NCBI RefSeq assembly: GCF_040676675.1
Contig: NZ_JBFAPK010000044.1
Span: forward strand, 11,435 to 75,434
DNA: 64,000 nt
Origin: JBFAPK01 sp040676675
GTDB lineage: Bacteria > Actinomycetota > Actinomycetes > Mycobacteriales > Micromonosporaceae
Reading direction: 5' to 3'
Numbering within the stretch: the stretch's first letter is position 1; each line of letters starts with the position of its first letter. Both the position numbers and the translations under genes were made by a program. Of this stretch, positions 44,639 through 52,628 are shown in pieces. Under the pieces are notes generated by a model that did not search any database, was not told the origin of the DNA, and worked only from the letters and a program-made list of their open reading frames with translations.

Positions 44639-47374
44639 TCACGAGGCACGACCCGCCGAGGAGACGTGGCCGGCGACCTCGGTACGCGACGAGACGCCGA
44701 GCTTGCGCAGGATGTTGGAGACGTGTATCGCGGCGGTCTTCGGCGAGATGTACAGCCGGCGGGCCAGTTCGGCGTTGGTGAGCCCGTCGGCCAACAGCAG
44801 CGCGACCTCCCGTTCGCGGGCGGTGAGCGCGTCGGTGCCGGAGACGGCCCGCGGTCCGGCCCCGGGCTCCAGGCCCAGTCGGGCACGCACCACGTCCAGC
44901 TGCGCCACCCGCCAGCCACGCCAGCGCGCCAGCAGGGCGCCGGCCCGGGCCAGGTGGCTGGCGGCCTGCTCCGGCGCCCCGGCCGTCAGCAGGCAGCGGG
45001 CCGCGCCGACCTCGGCGGTACCCCGGACCGACGGCGGTACCACGCCTGAGCACGCCACCCGCAGGTACGCGTCCCGGGCGGTCTCGTGTGCGCCCCGGGC
45101 CTCGGCCAGCTGGGCGTTCACCAAGGTTCGGTAGTCGTCCCAGGTGTCCGGCCCGAGCAGTGCGTCGGCCAGCAGCGTGATCCTGGGCAGTGGCAGGCCC
45201 ACGTGCAGCACGGCGCTGATCAGGTCGTGCGCCTCGGATCCGGTGCGCCACGGCTGTGTCCGCAGCTCGGCGAGTACCTCGTCGACCAGTTGGTCGACGG
45301 CTTCCGGCTGGTTGCGGCGGGCGGCCAGGTGCAGGGCGATGCCGGGTACCGCGGCGCCCGAGGGTCGGCCCGGCCGTGCCGGGGCGGCCCGCAGGTCGGC
45401 CACGATGTCGTCGACCCGGTCCAGCTCTCCCGCCTCCAGGTAGAGACCGGCGAGGAAGACGGCGTGGAAGTCGGCGGGTTGGCCTCGGCGCAGGTATCCC
45501 CGGTCGAGGGCCCGCCCCTCCTCCAGCTCGGCGATCGCGGCGTCCAGCTCGCCCTGGCGGATCCGGAGCCGGGCCCGGCCCTGGAAGTACGCGGCGACCG
45601 CGAGGGAGTCGAAGCCGGCCCGCTCCGCGTCGACGCGCATCCGCTCCAGCAGTTCGGCGTGCTCCGTGGACTCGGCCGGCGGTACCCCCTGCGCGAGGTT
45701 GTTCAGCGCTCGCGCGGCCAGCACCCACTCGCCCGACCTCTCGGCCTCGTCGACCAGCCCCGACAGCAGCATCCGGCCCTCGTCGGCGGTCGCCGGCCGC
45801 CCGACCAGGGCCGTACCCTTCTCCATCAGGGCGGCCAACCGCACGACCGGCAGGTCGAGCAGCTCGGCCAGCTCCAGCGCGCGGTCCGCCCACAGCAGCC
45901 CCTCGGCCGCGTCGCCGCGCAGCGTGCACGACTGGGCCACCGAAACCATCGCCAGGCCCCGTTGTGGCCCCGGTGGCAGCTCCTCCACCAGCCGCTGGAT
46001 CTCGCCGGTCAGCACGCCCATCTCGTCGAGCTCGTAGGTCTCCCACGCCAGCCGGATCATCAGCTGCAGCGCGTCGGCCCGCCCGGCGGCGTCCGGCGCG
46101 TTGTCGCGCCAGCGCCGCGCGTACCCGACGGCATCGTCGAGCAGTCCGGCCAGCCACGCCGCGCGGGCCGCGCCGCCCAGCAGCTCGGCGTCGTCGCCGA
46201 CCTCTCCGAGCCCCAGCTCGGCCAGCTGCAGCGCCTGGTACGCCGAGCCGATACTCAGGTACAGCCCGGTACCGCGGCGGGCCGCCTCCACCATGTCGTC
46301 GTACCGGCCGGCCCGCTGGGCGTGGTAGGCGACCATGGCCGGATCGGAGCTGCCGCCGGCCAGCAACACCTCCAGCGCCGCCTCGTGCAGCCGCCGTCGC
46401 TGGCGGCCCAGCATCTGCCCGGTCAGCGCCTCGCGGACCAGCGCGTGCCGGAAGCTGAACTCGTCCTCGCCGGACTCGACGAGGACACCCCGGGTGACCA
46501 GCTCACGCAGCGCCCTGATCAGATCGTCCTCGCCCTCCCCGGTGACCGCGGAGAGCAGGTCGAACGGCACCCGGTGACCGAGCACCGCGGCCGCCTCGAC
46601 CACCCGCCGGCAGCTCGGGTCCAGGTCCTCGACCTGTCGGTGCAGCACCTCGGTCAGGCTCCACGGCAGCGGCCGGTCGCACAGCGTCTCCAGGTCGGTG
46701 CCGCCGTGCCCGCGTACCAGCTCTTCGAGGAAGAAGGGGTTGCCGCCGGTGCGCTGGTGCAACGCGGCCACCGTACGGTACGGCACCGGTTGACCGGTGG
46801 CGGCGGCCAGCAGCGTGCCGCTCTGTGCCTCGGTCAGCCGCCCCAGCCGCACGTTGGTCACCGCGTGCCGGCGCTCCAGCCGACCGAGCAGCGCGGCGAC
46901 CGGCTGCCGACTGGTCACCTCCTCCGGCCGGTAGGTGCCGATCAGCAGCCGCCGGCCGGGCTGGTCGGCGAGCCGCTCGAACAGCGCCGCGCTCTCCGAG
47001 TCCGCCCAGTGCAGGTCCTCGAAAACGATCACCGCTGGGGCGTCACCGACCAGCTGGGCCAGGATCGACAGGCCGGTGTGCAGCCGCTGCACCGGACTAC
47101 CGGTGGGATCGGCCAGCGCGCGCAGCGACTCCTCGTCCACCCGGTCGCCCTCGACCGTGTCGATGGCGTCCAGCAACACCTCGTACGGGCGGGCCAGCGA
47201 ACCCGGCTCCGCGTGCCCGACCAGGATCACCGTCTGCTGCGGAAGCCTCGCCAGCAACTCCTGGATCAGCCGGGTCTTACCGATGCCCGGCTCGCCCGCC
47301 ACCATCGCGACCTGCGGACGCGGCGCGGCCACGAGCCGGGTCAGCCGGCCCAGCTCGTGATCGCGTCCGATCAT
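44639..47374 (-). CDS. Large ATP-binding LuxR-family (LAL) regulator
   Basis: The 911-residue protein has an N-terminal AAA/NACHT-like ATPase (Walker A G-E-P-G-I-G-K-T at 27-34, Walker B-like A-V-I-V-F-E-D-L-H-W-A-D) and a long helical TPR-like middle. It ends in a LuxR DNA-binding domain (L-T-A-R-E-R-E-V-A-L-L-L-A-D-G-L-T-N-A-E-L-A-R-R-L). I choose ATG 47374 because it overlaps the upstream small ORF stop (ATGA); an upstream start at 47407 is open but would overlap that ORF by 37 bases. LAL regulators usually activate catabolic or secondary-metabolism genes; the target here is unknown. Confidence 0.9.
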   Translation of the reverse strand: MIGRDHELGRLTRLVAAPRPQVAMVAGEPGIGKTRLIQELLARLPQQTVILVGHAEPGSLARPYEVLLDAIDTVEGDRVDEESLRALADPTGSPVQRLHTGLSILAQLVGDAPAVIVFEDLHWADSESAALFERLADQPGRRLLIGTYRPEEVTSRQPVAALLGRLERRHAVTNVRLGRLTEAQSGTLLAAATGQPVPYRTVAALHQRTGGNPFFLEELVRGHGGTDLETLCDRPLPWSLTEVLHRQVEDLDPSCRRVVEAAAVLGHRVPFDLLSAVTGEGEDDLIRALRELVTRGVLVESGEDEFSFRHALVREALTGQMLGRQRRRLHEAALEVLLAGGSSDPAMVAYHAQRAGRYDDMVEAARRGTGLYLSIGSAYQALQLAELGLGEVGDDAELLGGAARAAWLAGLLDDAVGYARRWRDNAPDAAGRADALQLMIRLAWETYELDEMGVLTGEIQRLVEELPPGPQRGLAMVSVAQSCTLRGDAAEGLLWADRALELAELLDLPVVRLAALMEKGTALVGRPATADEGRMLLSGLVDEAERSGEWVLAARALNNLAQGVPPAESTEHAELLERMRVDAERAGFDSLAVAAYFQGRARLRIRQGELDAAIAELEEGRALDRGYLRRGQPADFHAVFLAGLYLEAGELDRVDDIVADLRAAPARPGRPSGAAVPGIALHLAARRNQPEAVDQLVDEVLAELRTQPWRTGSEAHDLISAVLHVGLPLPRITLLADALLGPDTWDDYRTLVNAQLAEARGAHETARDAYLRVACSGVVPPSVRGTAEVGAARCLLTAGAPEQAASHLARAGALLARWRGWRVAQLDVVRARLGLEPGAGPRAVSGTDALTAREREVALLLADGLTNAELARRLYISPKTAAIHVSNILRKLGVSSRTEVAGHVSSAGRAS

Positions 47375-47589
47375 GGTCGGGCTGACGCCCCCGCGCATGG
47401 TCCACACGGGGCAAGGGTAGCGGCCCGCCGATCCCGTACCCCGGACTCGGACAGAGCGTTACGTGACGCCCGAAACCGGAGCCGACGGGGGAGCACCGCA
47501 GCCGCCAGGCGGTACCGGTCGGCCTCCGCGACCAGGTCGGCGTGGCGTGCCTCGTGCTGTACCAACCACAGCTCTGGAAGCGTGGACAT
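47371..47589 (-). CDS. 72-residue small protein coupled to the LAL regulator
   Basis: ATG 47589 opens M-S-T-L-P-E-L-W-L-V-Q-H-E-A-R-H-A-D-L-V and runs 72 codons to a TGA overlapping the LAL start. The N-terminal helix with W-L-V-x-x-E-A-R resembles short actinomycete proteins often found near regulators, with no known function. The C-terminal part is Arg/Ala-rich and less convincing. The four-base overlap is the best evidence that it is translated. Confidence 0.5.
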   Translation of the reverse strand: MSTLPELWLVQHEARHADLVAEADRYRLAAAVLPRRLRFRASRNALSESGVRDRRAATLAPCGPCAGASARP

Positions 47590-47737
47590 GTCTGGTCCCC
47601 CTATCGTTCGCGCCGCCATCCGGCGTGAGTCCATCCTCAGCCGGTAAGGCTCGCGAACCATCGGGACCAGTTACCTATCCTGAGCCGCCGTCGGATACCT
47701 AGCCGGCCCCGCGCCGGCCTAGGTATGCCTATCCCGT

Positions 47738-48172
47738 TCAGTCGAGGCAGAACTCGTTGCCCTCGACGTCCTGCATCGCGAGGCACGACTCGTTGTACTC
47801 GTCGGCGCGCAGCAGGTACAGGCGGGTCGCGCCGAGCGCGACCAGCCGCGCGCATTCGGCCTCGAGCGCGGCCACGCGCTCCTCGCCCACGAGCCCGGTG
47901 CCGACCCGCACGTCGAGGTGCACCCGGTTCTTGACGACCTTGCCTTCGGGGACGCGCTGGAAGTACAGCCGCGGACCCACACCCGTGGGATCGGCGCAGG
48001 CGAACCCGGCACCCTGCCGCTCGGGCGGCAGCGTGCGCTGGTAGTCGTCCCAGCTGGCGAACCCCTCCGGGGGCGGCGGTACGACGTACCCCAGCACCTC
48101 GCACCAGAAGCGCGCGACGCGCTCGGGTTCCGCGCAGTCGAAGGTGACCTGTACCTGCCTGATCGATGCCAT
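47738..48172 (-). CDS. VOC/glyoxalase-superfamily protein
   Basis: The 144-residue protein has the paired beta-alpha-beta-beta-beta pattern of VOC proteins: V-Q-V-T-F-D-C-A-E-P-E-R-V-A-R-F-W, R-L-Y-F-Q-R-V-P-E-G-K, then N-R-V-H-L-D-V-R and a final Q-D-V-E-G-N-E-F-C-L-D. Family members are metalloenzymes or binding proteins, often drug-resistance-like. The substrate cannot be read. It follows an isolated 168-base gap and is monocistronic. Confidence 0.88.
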   Translation of the reverse strand: MASIRQVQVTFDCAEPERVARFWCEVLGYVVPPPPEGFASWDDYQRTLPPERQGAGFACADPTGVGPRLYFQRVPEGKVVKNRVHLDVRVGTGLVGEERVAALEAECARLVALGATRLYLLRADEYNESCLAMQDVEGNEFCLD

Positions 48173-48340
48173 CGGCCGATCATAGAGGCGGGATCTTCGG
48201 CGTCGCCATGAGCTCGGTTGGTGATCAGGCCCAGCTCCTTGAGCCGCCCCGCAGCTTCGTCTATCGCCTCCGCCTCGCTCTCGACCGTGAGGGGTCGCGG
48301 TGTCCCTGCGGCCGTCCTCGTGGCCGAGTGTGTCCGGCGC

Positions 48341-49081
48341 TCAGGCCTGGACGGTGGGCCGGACGACCACCTCGCTGATGTCGATGCCGGCCGGCTGCGC
48401 GATCGCGTATTCGATCGCGGACGCGACGGCCGACGGCGGCATGGCGATCTCGTCGCGCTGCCGGGCGAAGGCGGCCGCCGCCTCGGGGCTCGCGCCCTTG
48501 CCGACGCCCTCGGTGTTGGTGAATCCTGGCGAGACCAGCGTGACGCGCAGGTCCGGGCCCGACTCCTGCCGCAATCCCTCGGTGAGCACCTTGACGGCGG
48601 TCTTCGTGGCGGCATAGACGCCCTGCGGCGCCTTCACCACGTACGCCGCGGTCGACGCCACGTTGACGAACTGGCCGGATCGCTGCCGCCGGAACACGGG
48701 CAAGGCCGCGGCGATGCCGTTGAGCACCCCGGTGAGGTTGGTGGCGACCATGGCGTCCCAGTCGTCCTGGCGCAGGTCGTCGAACGGGGACACCGCCATC
48801 GTGCCCGCGTTGGAGACCAGCACGTCGAGCCGGCCGTGCCGCTCCACCGCCGTGCGGACGAGCCGCACGAGATCGTCACGCTGGGTGACGTCGACGATGA
48901 TTCCGGTGGCGGTGCCGCCGATGGCGACGATGCGGTCCACCACCTCTTTGAGCCGGTCCTCGCGGCGCGCGCCGAGCACCACCCGGGCGCCCAGGGCGGC
49001 GAGGTGCTCCGCGGTGGCCGCGCCGATACCGCTGCTCGCGCCGGTGATCGCGATCACCGTTCCGTCGATCCGGTCGTGCAT
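48341..49081 (-). CDS. Short-chain dehydrogenase/reductase
   Basis: The 246-residue classical SDR has T-G-A-S-S-G-I-G at 13-20, S-N-A-G, V-A-S-T-A-A-Y and catalytic Y-A-A-T-K. The sequence type E-D-R-L-K-E-V-V-D-R-I is common in the YdfG-like group. It is divergent from a TetR gene with several GTGTCC half-sites between them, which probably controls it. Confidence 0.9.
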   Translation of the reverse strand: MHDRIDGTVIAITGASSGIGAATAEHLAALGARVVLGARREDRLKEVVDRIVAIGGTATGIIVDVTQRDDLVRLVRTAVERHGRLDVLVSNAGTMAVSPFDDLRQDDWDAMVATNLTGVLNGIAAALPVFRRQRSGQFVNVASTAAYVVKAPQGVYAATKTAVKVLTEGLRQESGPDLRVTLVSPGFTNTEGVGKGASPEAAAAFARQRDEIAMPPSAVASAIEYAIAQPAGIDISEVVVRPTVQA

Positions 49082-49105
49082 GTGCGTCCCGCCCTATCCT
49101 TAAGT

Positions 49106-49144
49106 CGACAGGTGTCCGGAAAGAACCGTAGCGGACACGTGTCC
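49106..49144. promoter_or_regulatory. TetR-type operator cluster (GTGTCC half-sites)
   Basis: GTGTCCG (49112-49118) and CGGACAC (49132-49138) form a dyad. GGACACGTGTCC (49133-49144) is a perfect 12-bp palindrome sharing the second half. They lie between the divergent SDR and TetR genes. Confidence 0.7.
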
Positions 49145-49183
49145 ACTTGTCGATCGACAGTGATCTTGCATACATAACTGGGG

Positions 49184-49729
49184 GTGACTTTGCGTACGGA
49201 CGCACGGCAGAACAGGGAGCGCATCCTCGAGGTGGCGCGCGCCGCGTTGAACGCCGAGCCGGCGCCGACCATGGCCGCGGTCGCGCGGGCGGCGGGCGTG
49301 GGGCAGGGCACGCTCTACCGACACTTCCCCACGTGGCAGGACCTCGTGCTGGAGGTCCACCACGCGGATATCGCCGACCTGGTCGCCGCCGCGCCGAGGC
49401 TGCTCGAGCAGCTGCCGCCGATCGCGGCACTGGCCGCGTGGCTGAGCCAGCTGGCTGACTACAGGCGACTCAAGAAGGGCCTCAGCGACGCCATGCACGC
49501 CGCGATGCGAGAGCGACTCGGGGGCGAGGAGGGCCACCCGGTCACCGGGCCGCTCGACCTGCTCGTCAACGCGGGAAAGGCGGACGGCAGCATCCGCGCC
49601 GACGTCTCCGGGGAGGACGTGCTCCTGCTGGTCGGCTTCCTCTGGCGGCTCGACCTGACCCCGGACCGGGACGAACGCTCCGCGCGGCTCCTGCGAATCG
49701 TGCTCGGCGGCTTGCGGGTGGAGACGTGA
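49184..49729 (+). CDS. TetR-family regulator
   Basis: The 181-residue protein starts at GTG 49184. It has a TetR helix-turn-helix (N-R-E-R-I-L-E-V-A-R-A-A-L, V-A-R-A-A-G-V-G-Q-G-T-L-Y-R-H-F-P-T) and a SACE_7040-like helical effector domain. It probably represses itself and the divergent SDR. Confidence 0.9.
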   Translation: MTLRTDARQNRERILEVARAALNAEPAPTMAAVARAAGVGQGTLYRHFPTWQDLVLEVHHADIADLVAAAPRLLEQLPPIAALAAWLSQLADYRRLKKGLSDAMHAAMRERLGGEEGHPVTGPLDLLVNAGKADGSIRADVSGEDVLLLVGFLWRLDLTPDRDERSARLLRIVLGGLRVET

Positions 49730-49836
49730 CGGACCGCTGGTCGTAGCCGACCACTGCGGACCGGTGTCGTTGCGCTGCCCCCGGTGGACCGGGAAGGCGC
49801 GCACCGCCGGCACCGCCTCGACCGGGCGGGTGTGGG

Positions 49837-49931
49837 TTCTCACCGAGGGTGATCCGGGGTGGCCAGCCGACCAGCAGCGGATCAACTTCGGTGAGAAGCA
49901 CCAGAGTGTCTTCTTCTCACCGAACCTGATC
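49837..49931. repeat. Left cluster of GATCA...TGAGAA repeats, IS-end-like
   Basis: Three copies of a roughly 18-base motif lie here: inverted at 49837-49854, direct at 49880-49898 (GATCAACTTCGGTGAGAAG) and inverted at 49913-49931. The last two form a hairpin. They match the right cluster at 51560-51629. The surrounding 339-base gap (49730-50068) has no convincing gene. Clusters of short terminal repeats are typical of IS21-type ends, but no transposase is present. Confidence 0.55.
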
Positions 49932-50068
49932 TGTTGTTGCCGGAGGAGACCAAGCCGGCCCACCAGGACGCCGCGACGCGCCCGACCGGGCACGCAGCAT
50001 CAGCCCGGATCGGTCCTCAGCCCGCCGTGGCGGGCGAGGGTTCGGAGAGCGCTCGTTTCAGGAGCACA

Positions 50069-50880
50069 TCAACTGGGCGGCGGCGGTGACGCTCGGCGGA
50101 CGTGGCCGCACCCAACTTGTGGCGACCGCGTCACGGACCGGCCGGGTCCCGCTGTGGCGGTCTGGAACAGTGCAACTGTCGACCTGAGGTGGGCAGCCAG
50201 CTCCGCCGGGCCGTTGACCTCGAACGGCAGCCCGATCGATGCCAGCCGGAGCGCATGCCATTCGCCGGTGTCCGGCGGCGCGAGCCACCGGCAGGTACCG
50301 CCCGGCTGGTCGGTCAGGGTACCGGGTGGCGGCCCGCCGAGGCGGTCCACCACGTGGGCAGCGGGTGCGTGGATCACCATGTCGGCCGGGTAGGTCGGGG
50401 CCATCTGCATTGCCCGGCTGGCGACGAAGGCGGCGACGTCCCCGCCGGGTACCTCCCTCGAAGCCGCCCGAGCACCGGCCGCGGCGAGCTGCGTAACCCG
50501 GTCCAGCCGAAAGGTCCGCCAATCGGCGCGATCGAGGTCAAAAGCGAGCAGGTACCAGCATCTCCCGGCCGCCACCAGGGCGCGCGGCTCGACGTGCCGG
50601 CCCTCGTCGCGGTAACGGAACCGCCGCCTCTCGTGGTTGGCGATCGCCGCGGCGGTGACGATCAGCGCGTCGGGGTTCACCGGATCCGTGGCCAGGGAGA
50701 ACGGGTGGGTCACGGTGGAGGAGGTCAGTGTGTCGACTCGGTGGCGCAGCCGGGCCGGCAGAACCTGGAGCAGCTTGCCCAGCGCCCGCACCGCCGCTTC
50801 GTCTGCCCCGGCCACAGCCGAGGGGTCTGCAACGGCGACAGCAGGGACAGCAATCGGGCGCGCGCGTCGGAGATGCTGCC
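50069..50880 (-). pseudogene. WYL-domain (YafY-like) regulator broken by internal deletion
   Basis: The last 248 codons (from GTG 50812) encode the WYL regulator body: A-A-V-R-A-L-G-K-L-L-Q-V-L-P-A-R-L-R-H-R-V, then A-I-A-N-H-E-R-R-R-F-R-Y-R-D, W-Y-L-L-A-F-D-L-D-R-A-D-W-R-T-F-R-L-D-R-V. Upstream in another frame is S-I-S-D-A-R-A-R-L-L-S-L-L-S-P-L-Q-T-P-R, the usual N-terminus of the family. The HTH segment of roughly 70-90 residues between them is missing and the junction is out of frame near 50815-50825. The product, if any, cannot bind DNA normally. Intact relatives often sit beside VOC genes, as here. Confidence 0.75.
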
Positions 50881-50966
50881 ATTGTGCCGCGCAACTAGGA
50901 CCGGAAGTGACCTATATGAGACCTACCGTGAGGGGCGCAAGTCCGCTAGGACACGAGGGAGATCTC

Positions 50967-51485
50967 ATGAGCAGCACCCCACCCGCCGGGTACACGACCG
51001 TCGCGCCGTGGATCGTCACGCCGGACACCGGGCAGTTACTGGACTTCATCACCGCCGTGTTCGACAGGGCCGAGATGGGGCGCGTACCGCTGGAGGACGG
51101 GACGATCGGCCACGCCGAGATCCGCGTCGGCGACACCGTACTGCTCGCTTTCGACCGGCTAGCGGACTGGCCGGCCATGCCGTCGCTACTGCGGGTCTTC
51201 GTCGCCGATGCCGACAAAACGATCGAACGCGCGGTCGCCGCCGGAGCCCGAGTGGTCACCAAACCGGCCACCCAGGCCTTCGGGCAGCGGGGCGGTCGGG
51301 TACGTGACCCGTTCGGCAACATCTGGTGGATCAGCGCGATGGTCGAGGACGTCGCACCCGAGGAAGGAATGCGACGGCTCACCGAACCGCAGTACGCCGA
51401 AGCTATGCGCGACGCCCAGGAGACCCTGGACCTGGAACTGAGCGGGCGTACCAACAGCATCGTCAGCCGCCTGCCGGCCGACTGA
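50967..51485 (+). CDS. VOC-superfamily (PhnB/bleomycin-resistance-like) protein
   Basis: The 172-residue protein reads V-A-P-W-I-V-T-P-D-T-G-Q-L-L-D-F-I-T-A-V-F, G-H-A-E-I-R-V-G-D-T-V-L-L and R-V-R-D-P-F-G-N-I-W-W-I-S, typical of PhnB-like VOC proteins. ATG 50967 follows a G-A-rich ribosome-binding site. A TTA codon lies at 51036. It is divergent from the broken WYL regulator, its probable former controller, so it may now be unregulated. Confidence 0.88.
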   Translation: MSSTPPAGYTTVAPWIVTPDTGQLLDFITAVFDRAEMGRVPLEDGTIGHAEIRVGDTVLLAFDRLADWPAMPSLLRVFVADADKTIERAVAAGARVVTKPATQAFGQRGGRVRDPFGNIWWISAMVEDVAPEEGMRRLTEPQYAEAMRDAQETLDLELSGRTNSIVSRLPAD

Positions 51486-51559
51486 GCCCGGTGACGGTCC
51501 AAGACGCCGTATCGCAGAAGCTTTCGGTACCCAATCCTTCCGGCGGCCCGCGACGGGCA

Positions 51560-51629
51560 GATCAAGTTCCGTGAGAACGGATCAGGTACGGATCAACTTC
51601 CTTGAGAAGCGATCAACCTGCCTGAGAAC
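51560..51629 (+). repeat. Right cluster of GATCA...TGAGAA repeats, IS-end-like
   Basis: Three direct copies lie at 51560-51577, 51591-51609 and 51611-51629, with a partial GATCAGGTACG between. They share the motif of the left cluster at 49837-49931, and together the two clusters bracket the WYL pseudogene and VOC gene. Confidence 0.55.
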
Positions 51630-51659
51630 CCACAGCGGGCCCGATTGCGCGCCCGGATG

Positions 51660-51704
51660 TGTCAACCAGGGTTGACAAGCTCGGTACCGTCAACCTAGGT
51701 TGAC
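51660..51704. promoter_or_regulatory. Twin GTCAACC/GGTTGAC operators
   Basis: TGTCAACC-AG-GGTTGACA (51660-51677) and GTCAACC-TA-GGTTGAC (51689-51704) are both perfect palindromes, 28 bases centre to centre. The second ends four bases before the HTH gene's ATG, so a bound protein would block initiation. Confidence 0.8.
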
Positions 51705-51707
51705 AGC

Positions 51708-51944
51708 ATGAGTCAGGCAACGGATCTGGCGGCGGCGGCCGGCAGTGCGGACCCTCGGGTGGGACTGCGCGCCGTCGTCGCCCTGCGCCGGCTCCTCGAA
51801 CGGCTGGAGATCGTCCAGGTGGACAACGCCCGGCGGCAGGGCTGGTCCTGGCAGGAGATCGCCGACGCGCTCGAGGTCAGCAGGCAGGGAGTTCACAAGA
51901 AGCACGCCGGCCGCCGGCCGGCCGGACGGCAGGGAGGATCCTGA
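51708..51944 (+). CDS. Small HTH protein, DNA-binding half of a split ClpC2-like module
   Basis: The 78-residue protein is helical with a clear helix-turn-helix, G-W-S-W-Q-E-I-A-D-A-L-E-V-S-R-Q-G-V-H-K-K-H, near residues 45-66. It probably binds the twin GTCAACC operators directly upstream. The TGA overlaps the ATG of the Clp-N gene (TGATG). Mycobacterial ClpC2 joins comparable N-terminal and Clp-N parts in one protein, as I recall; here they are two coupled genes. Confidence 0.8.
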   Translation: MSQATDLAAAAGSADPRVGLRAVVALRRLLERLEIVQVDNARRQGWSWQEIADALEVSRQGVHKKHAGRRPAGRQGGS

Positions 51945-52516
51945 TGCTCGAGCGGTTCACGCCCCAGGCCCGGCAGGCACTGGAGACCGCCCGGGCCGAA
52001 CGGCGCCGGTTCCGGCACGACCACATCGGCACCGAGCACCTGCTGCTCGGCCTGCTCGACGAGCGGACCGGGCCGGTCGCCGGGCTGCTGCGCGCCGCCG
52101 GTGTCGACGCCGACCAGGTCCGCGCCGAGATCGAGCGCGAGGTCGAGCCGGCCGAACTCGGCGAGAGCGACGCCGAGGCGCTGCGCTCCATCGGGATCGA
52201 CCTCGACGCGGTACGCGCGACGGTGGAGCGCACCTTCGGCGAGGGGGCGCTGGAGGCGCCGGTACCGCCGGGCCGGCGCAAGCTCTTCGGCGGGCGGTAC
52301 CCCGGCAGCCGGCTCACCCCGCGCGCCCGCAAGGTGCTCGAACTGTCGCTGCGCGAGGCGCTGCGGCTGCGCCACGAGCACATCGGCCCCGAGCACATCC
52401 TGCTCGGCCTGCTCCGCGAGGGCGAGGGGCTGGCCGCGCTGCTCCTGGTACGCGCCGGACTCGACCTCGACGACCTCCGCCGCCGTACCGTCAGCTCGCT
52501 CGAACAGGCCGCCTGA
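51944..52516 (+). CDS. Clp N-terminal-domain protein (ClpC2-like, no ATPase)
   Basis: The 190-residue protein consists of Clp-N repeat motifs: M-L-E-R-F-T-P-Q-A-R-Q-A-L-E-T-A-R-A-E, H-D-H-I-G-T-E-H-L-L-L-G-L-L and a second L-T-P-R-A-R-K-V-L-E-L-S-L-R-E-A, H-E-H-I-G-P-E-H-I-L-L-G-L-L-R-E-G. No AAA module follows. It copies the substrate- and antibiotic-binding face of ClpC. In mycobacteria a similar ClpC2 protein titrates ClpC1-targeting cyclic peptides. The coupled HTH gene and operators suggest autoregulation. Confidence 0.88.
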   Translation: MLERFTPQARQALETARAERRRFRHDHIGTEHLLLGLLDERTGPVAGLLRAAGVDADQVRAEIEREVEPAELGESDAEALRSIGIDLDAVRATVERTFGEGALEAPVPPGRRKLFGGRYPGSRLTPRARKVLELSLREALRLRHEHIGPEHILLGLLREGEGLAALLLVRAGLDLDDLRRRTVSSLEQAA

Positions 52517-52628
52517 GCGGTCGCCCCGGCGGGTCAGGGTGGCGGCGGCCCGCCGCCCTGAGCCGGAGAGCGCAGAATCACCTTTCCGTGGGTCGCTGGA
52601 GTCGCGATCTTCCAGCAGACTGACGCGC

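Noticed and set aside
48173..48340. Short helical segment V-E-S-E-A-E-A-I-D-E-A-A-G-R-L-K-E-L-G-L on the minus strand upstream of the VOC gene
   Set aside because: It looks protein-like, but no start codon, ribosome-binding site or stop gives a credible gene; a remnant is possible but unsupported.
49764..50393. 209-residue plus-strand frame over the left repeat cluster
   Set aside because: Composition is random and it runs antisense through the WYL pseudogene; no transposase motif is present.
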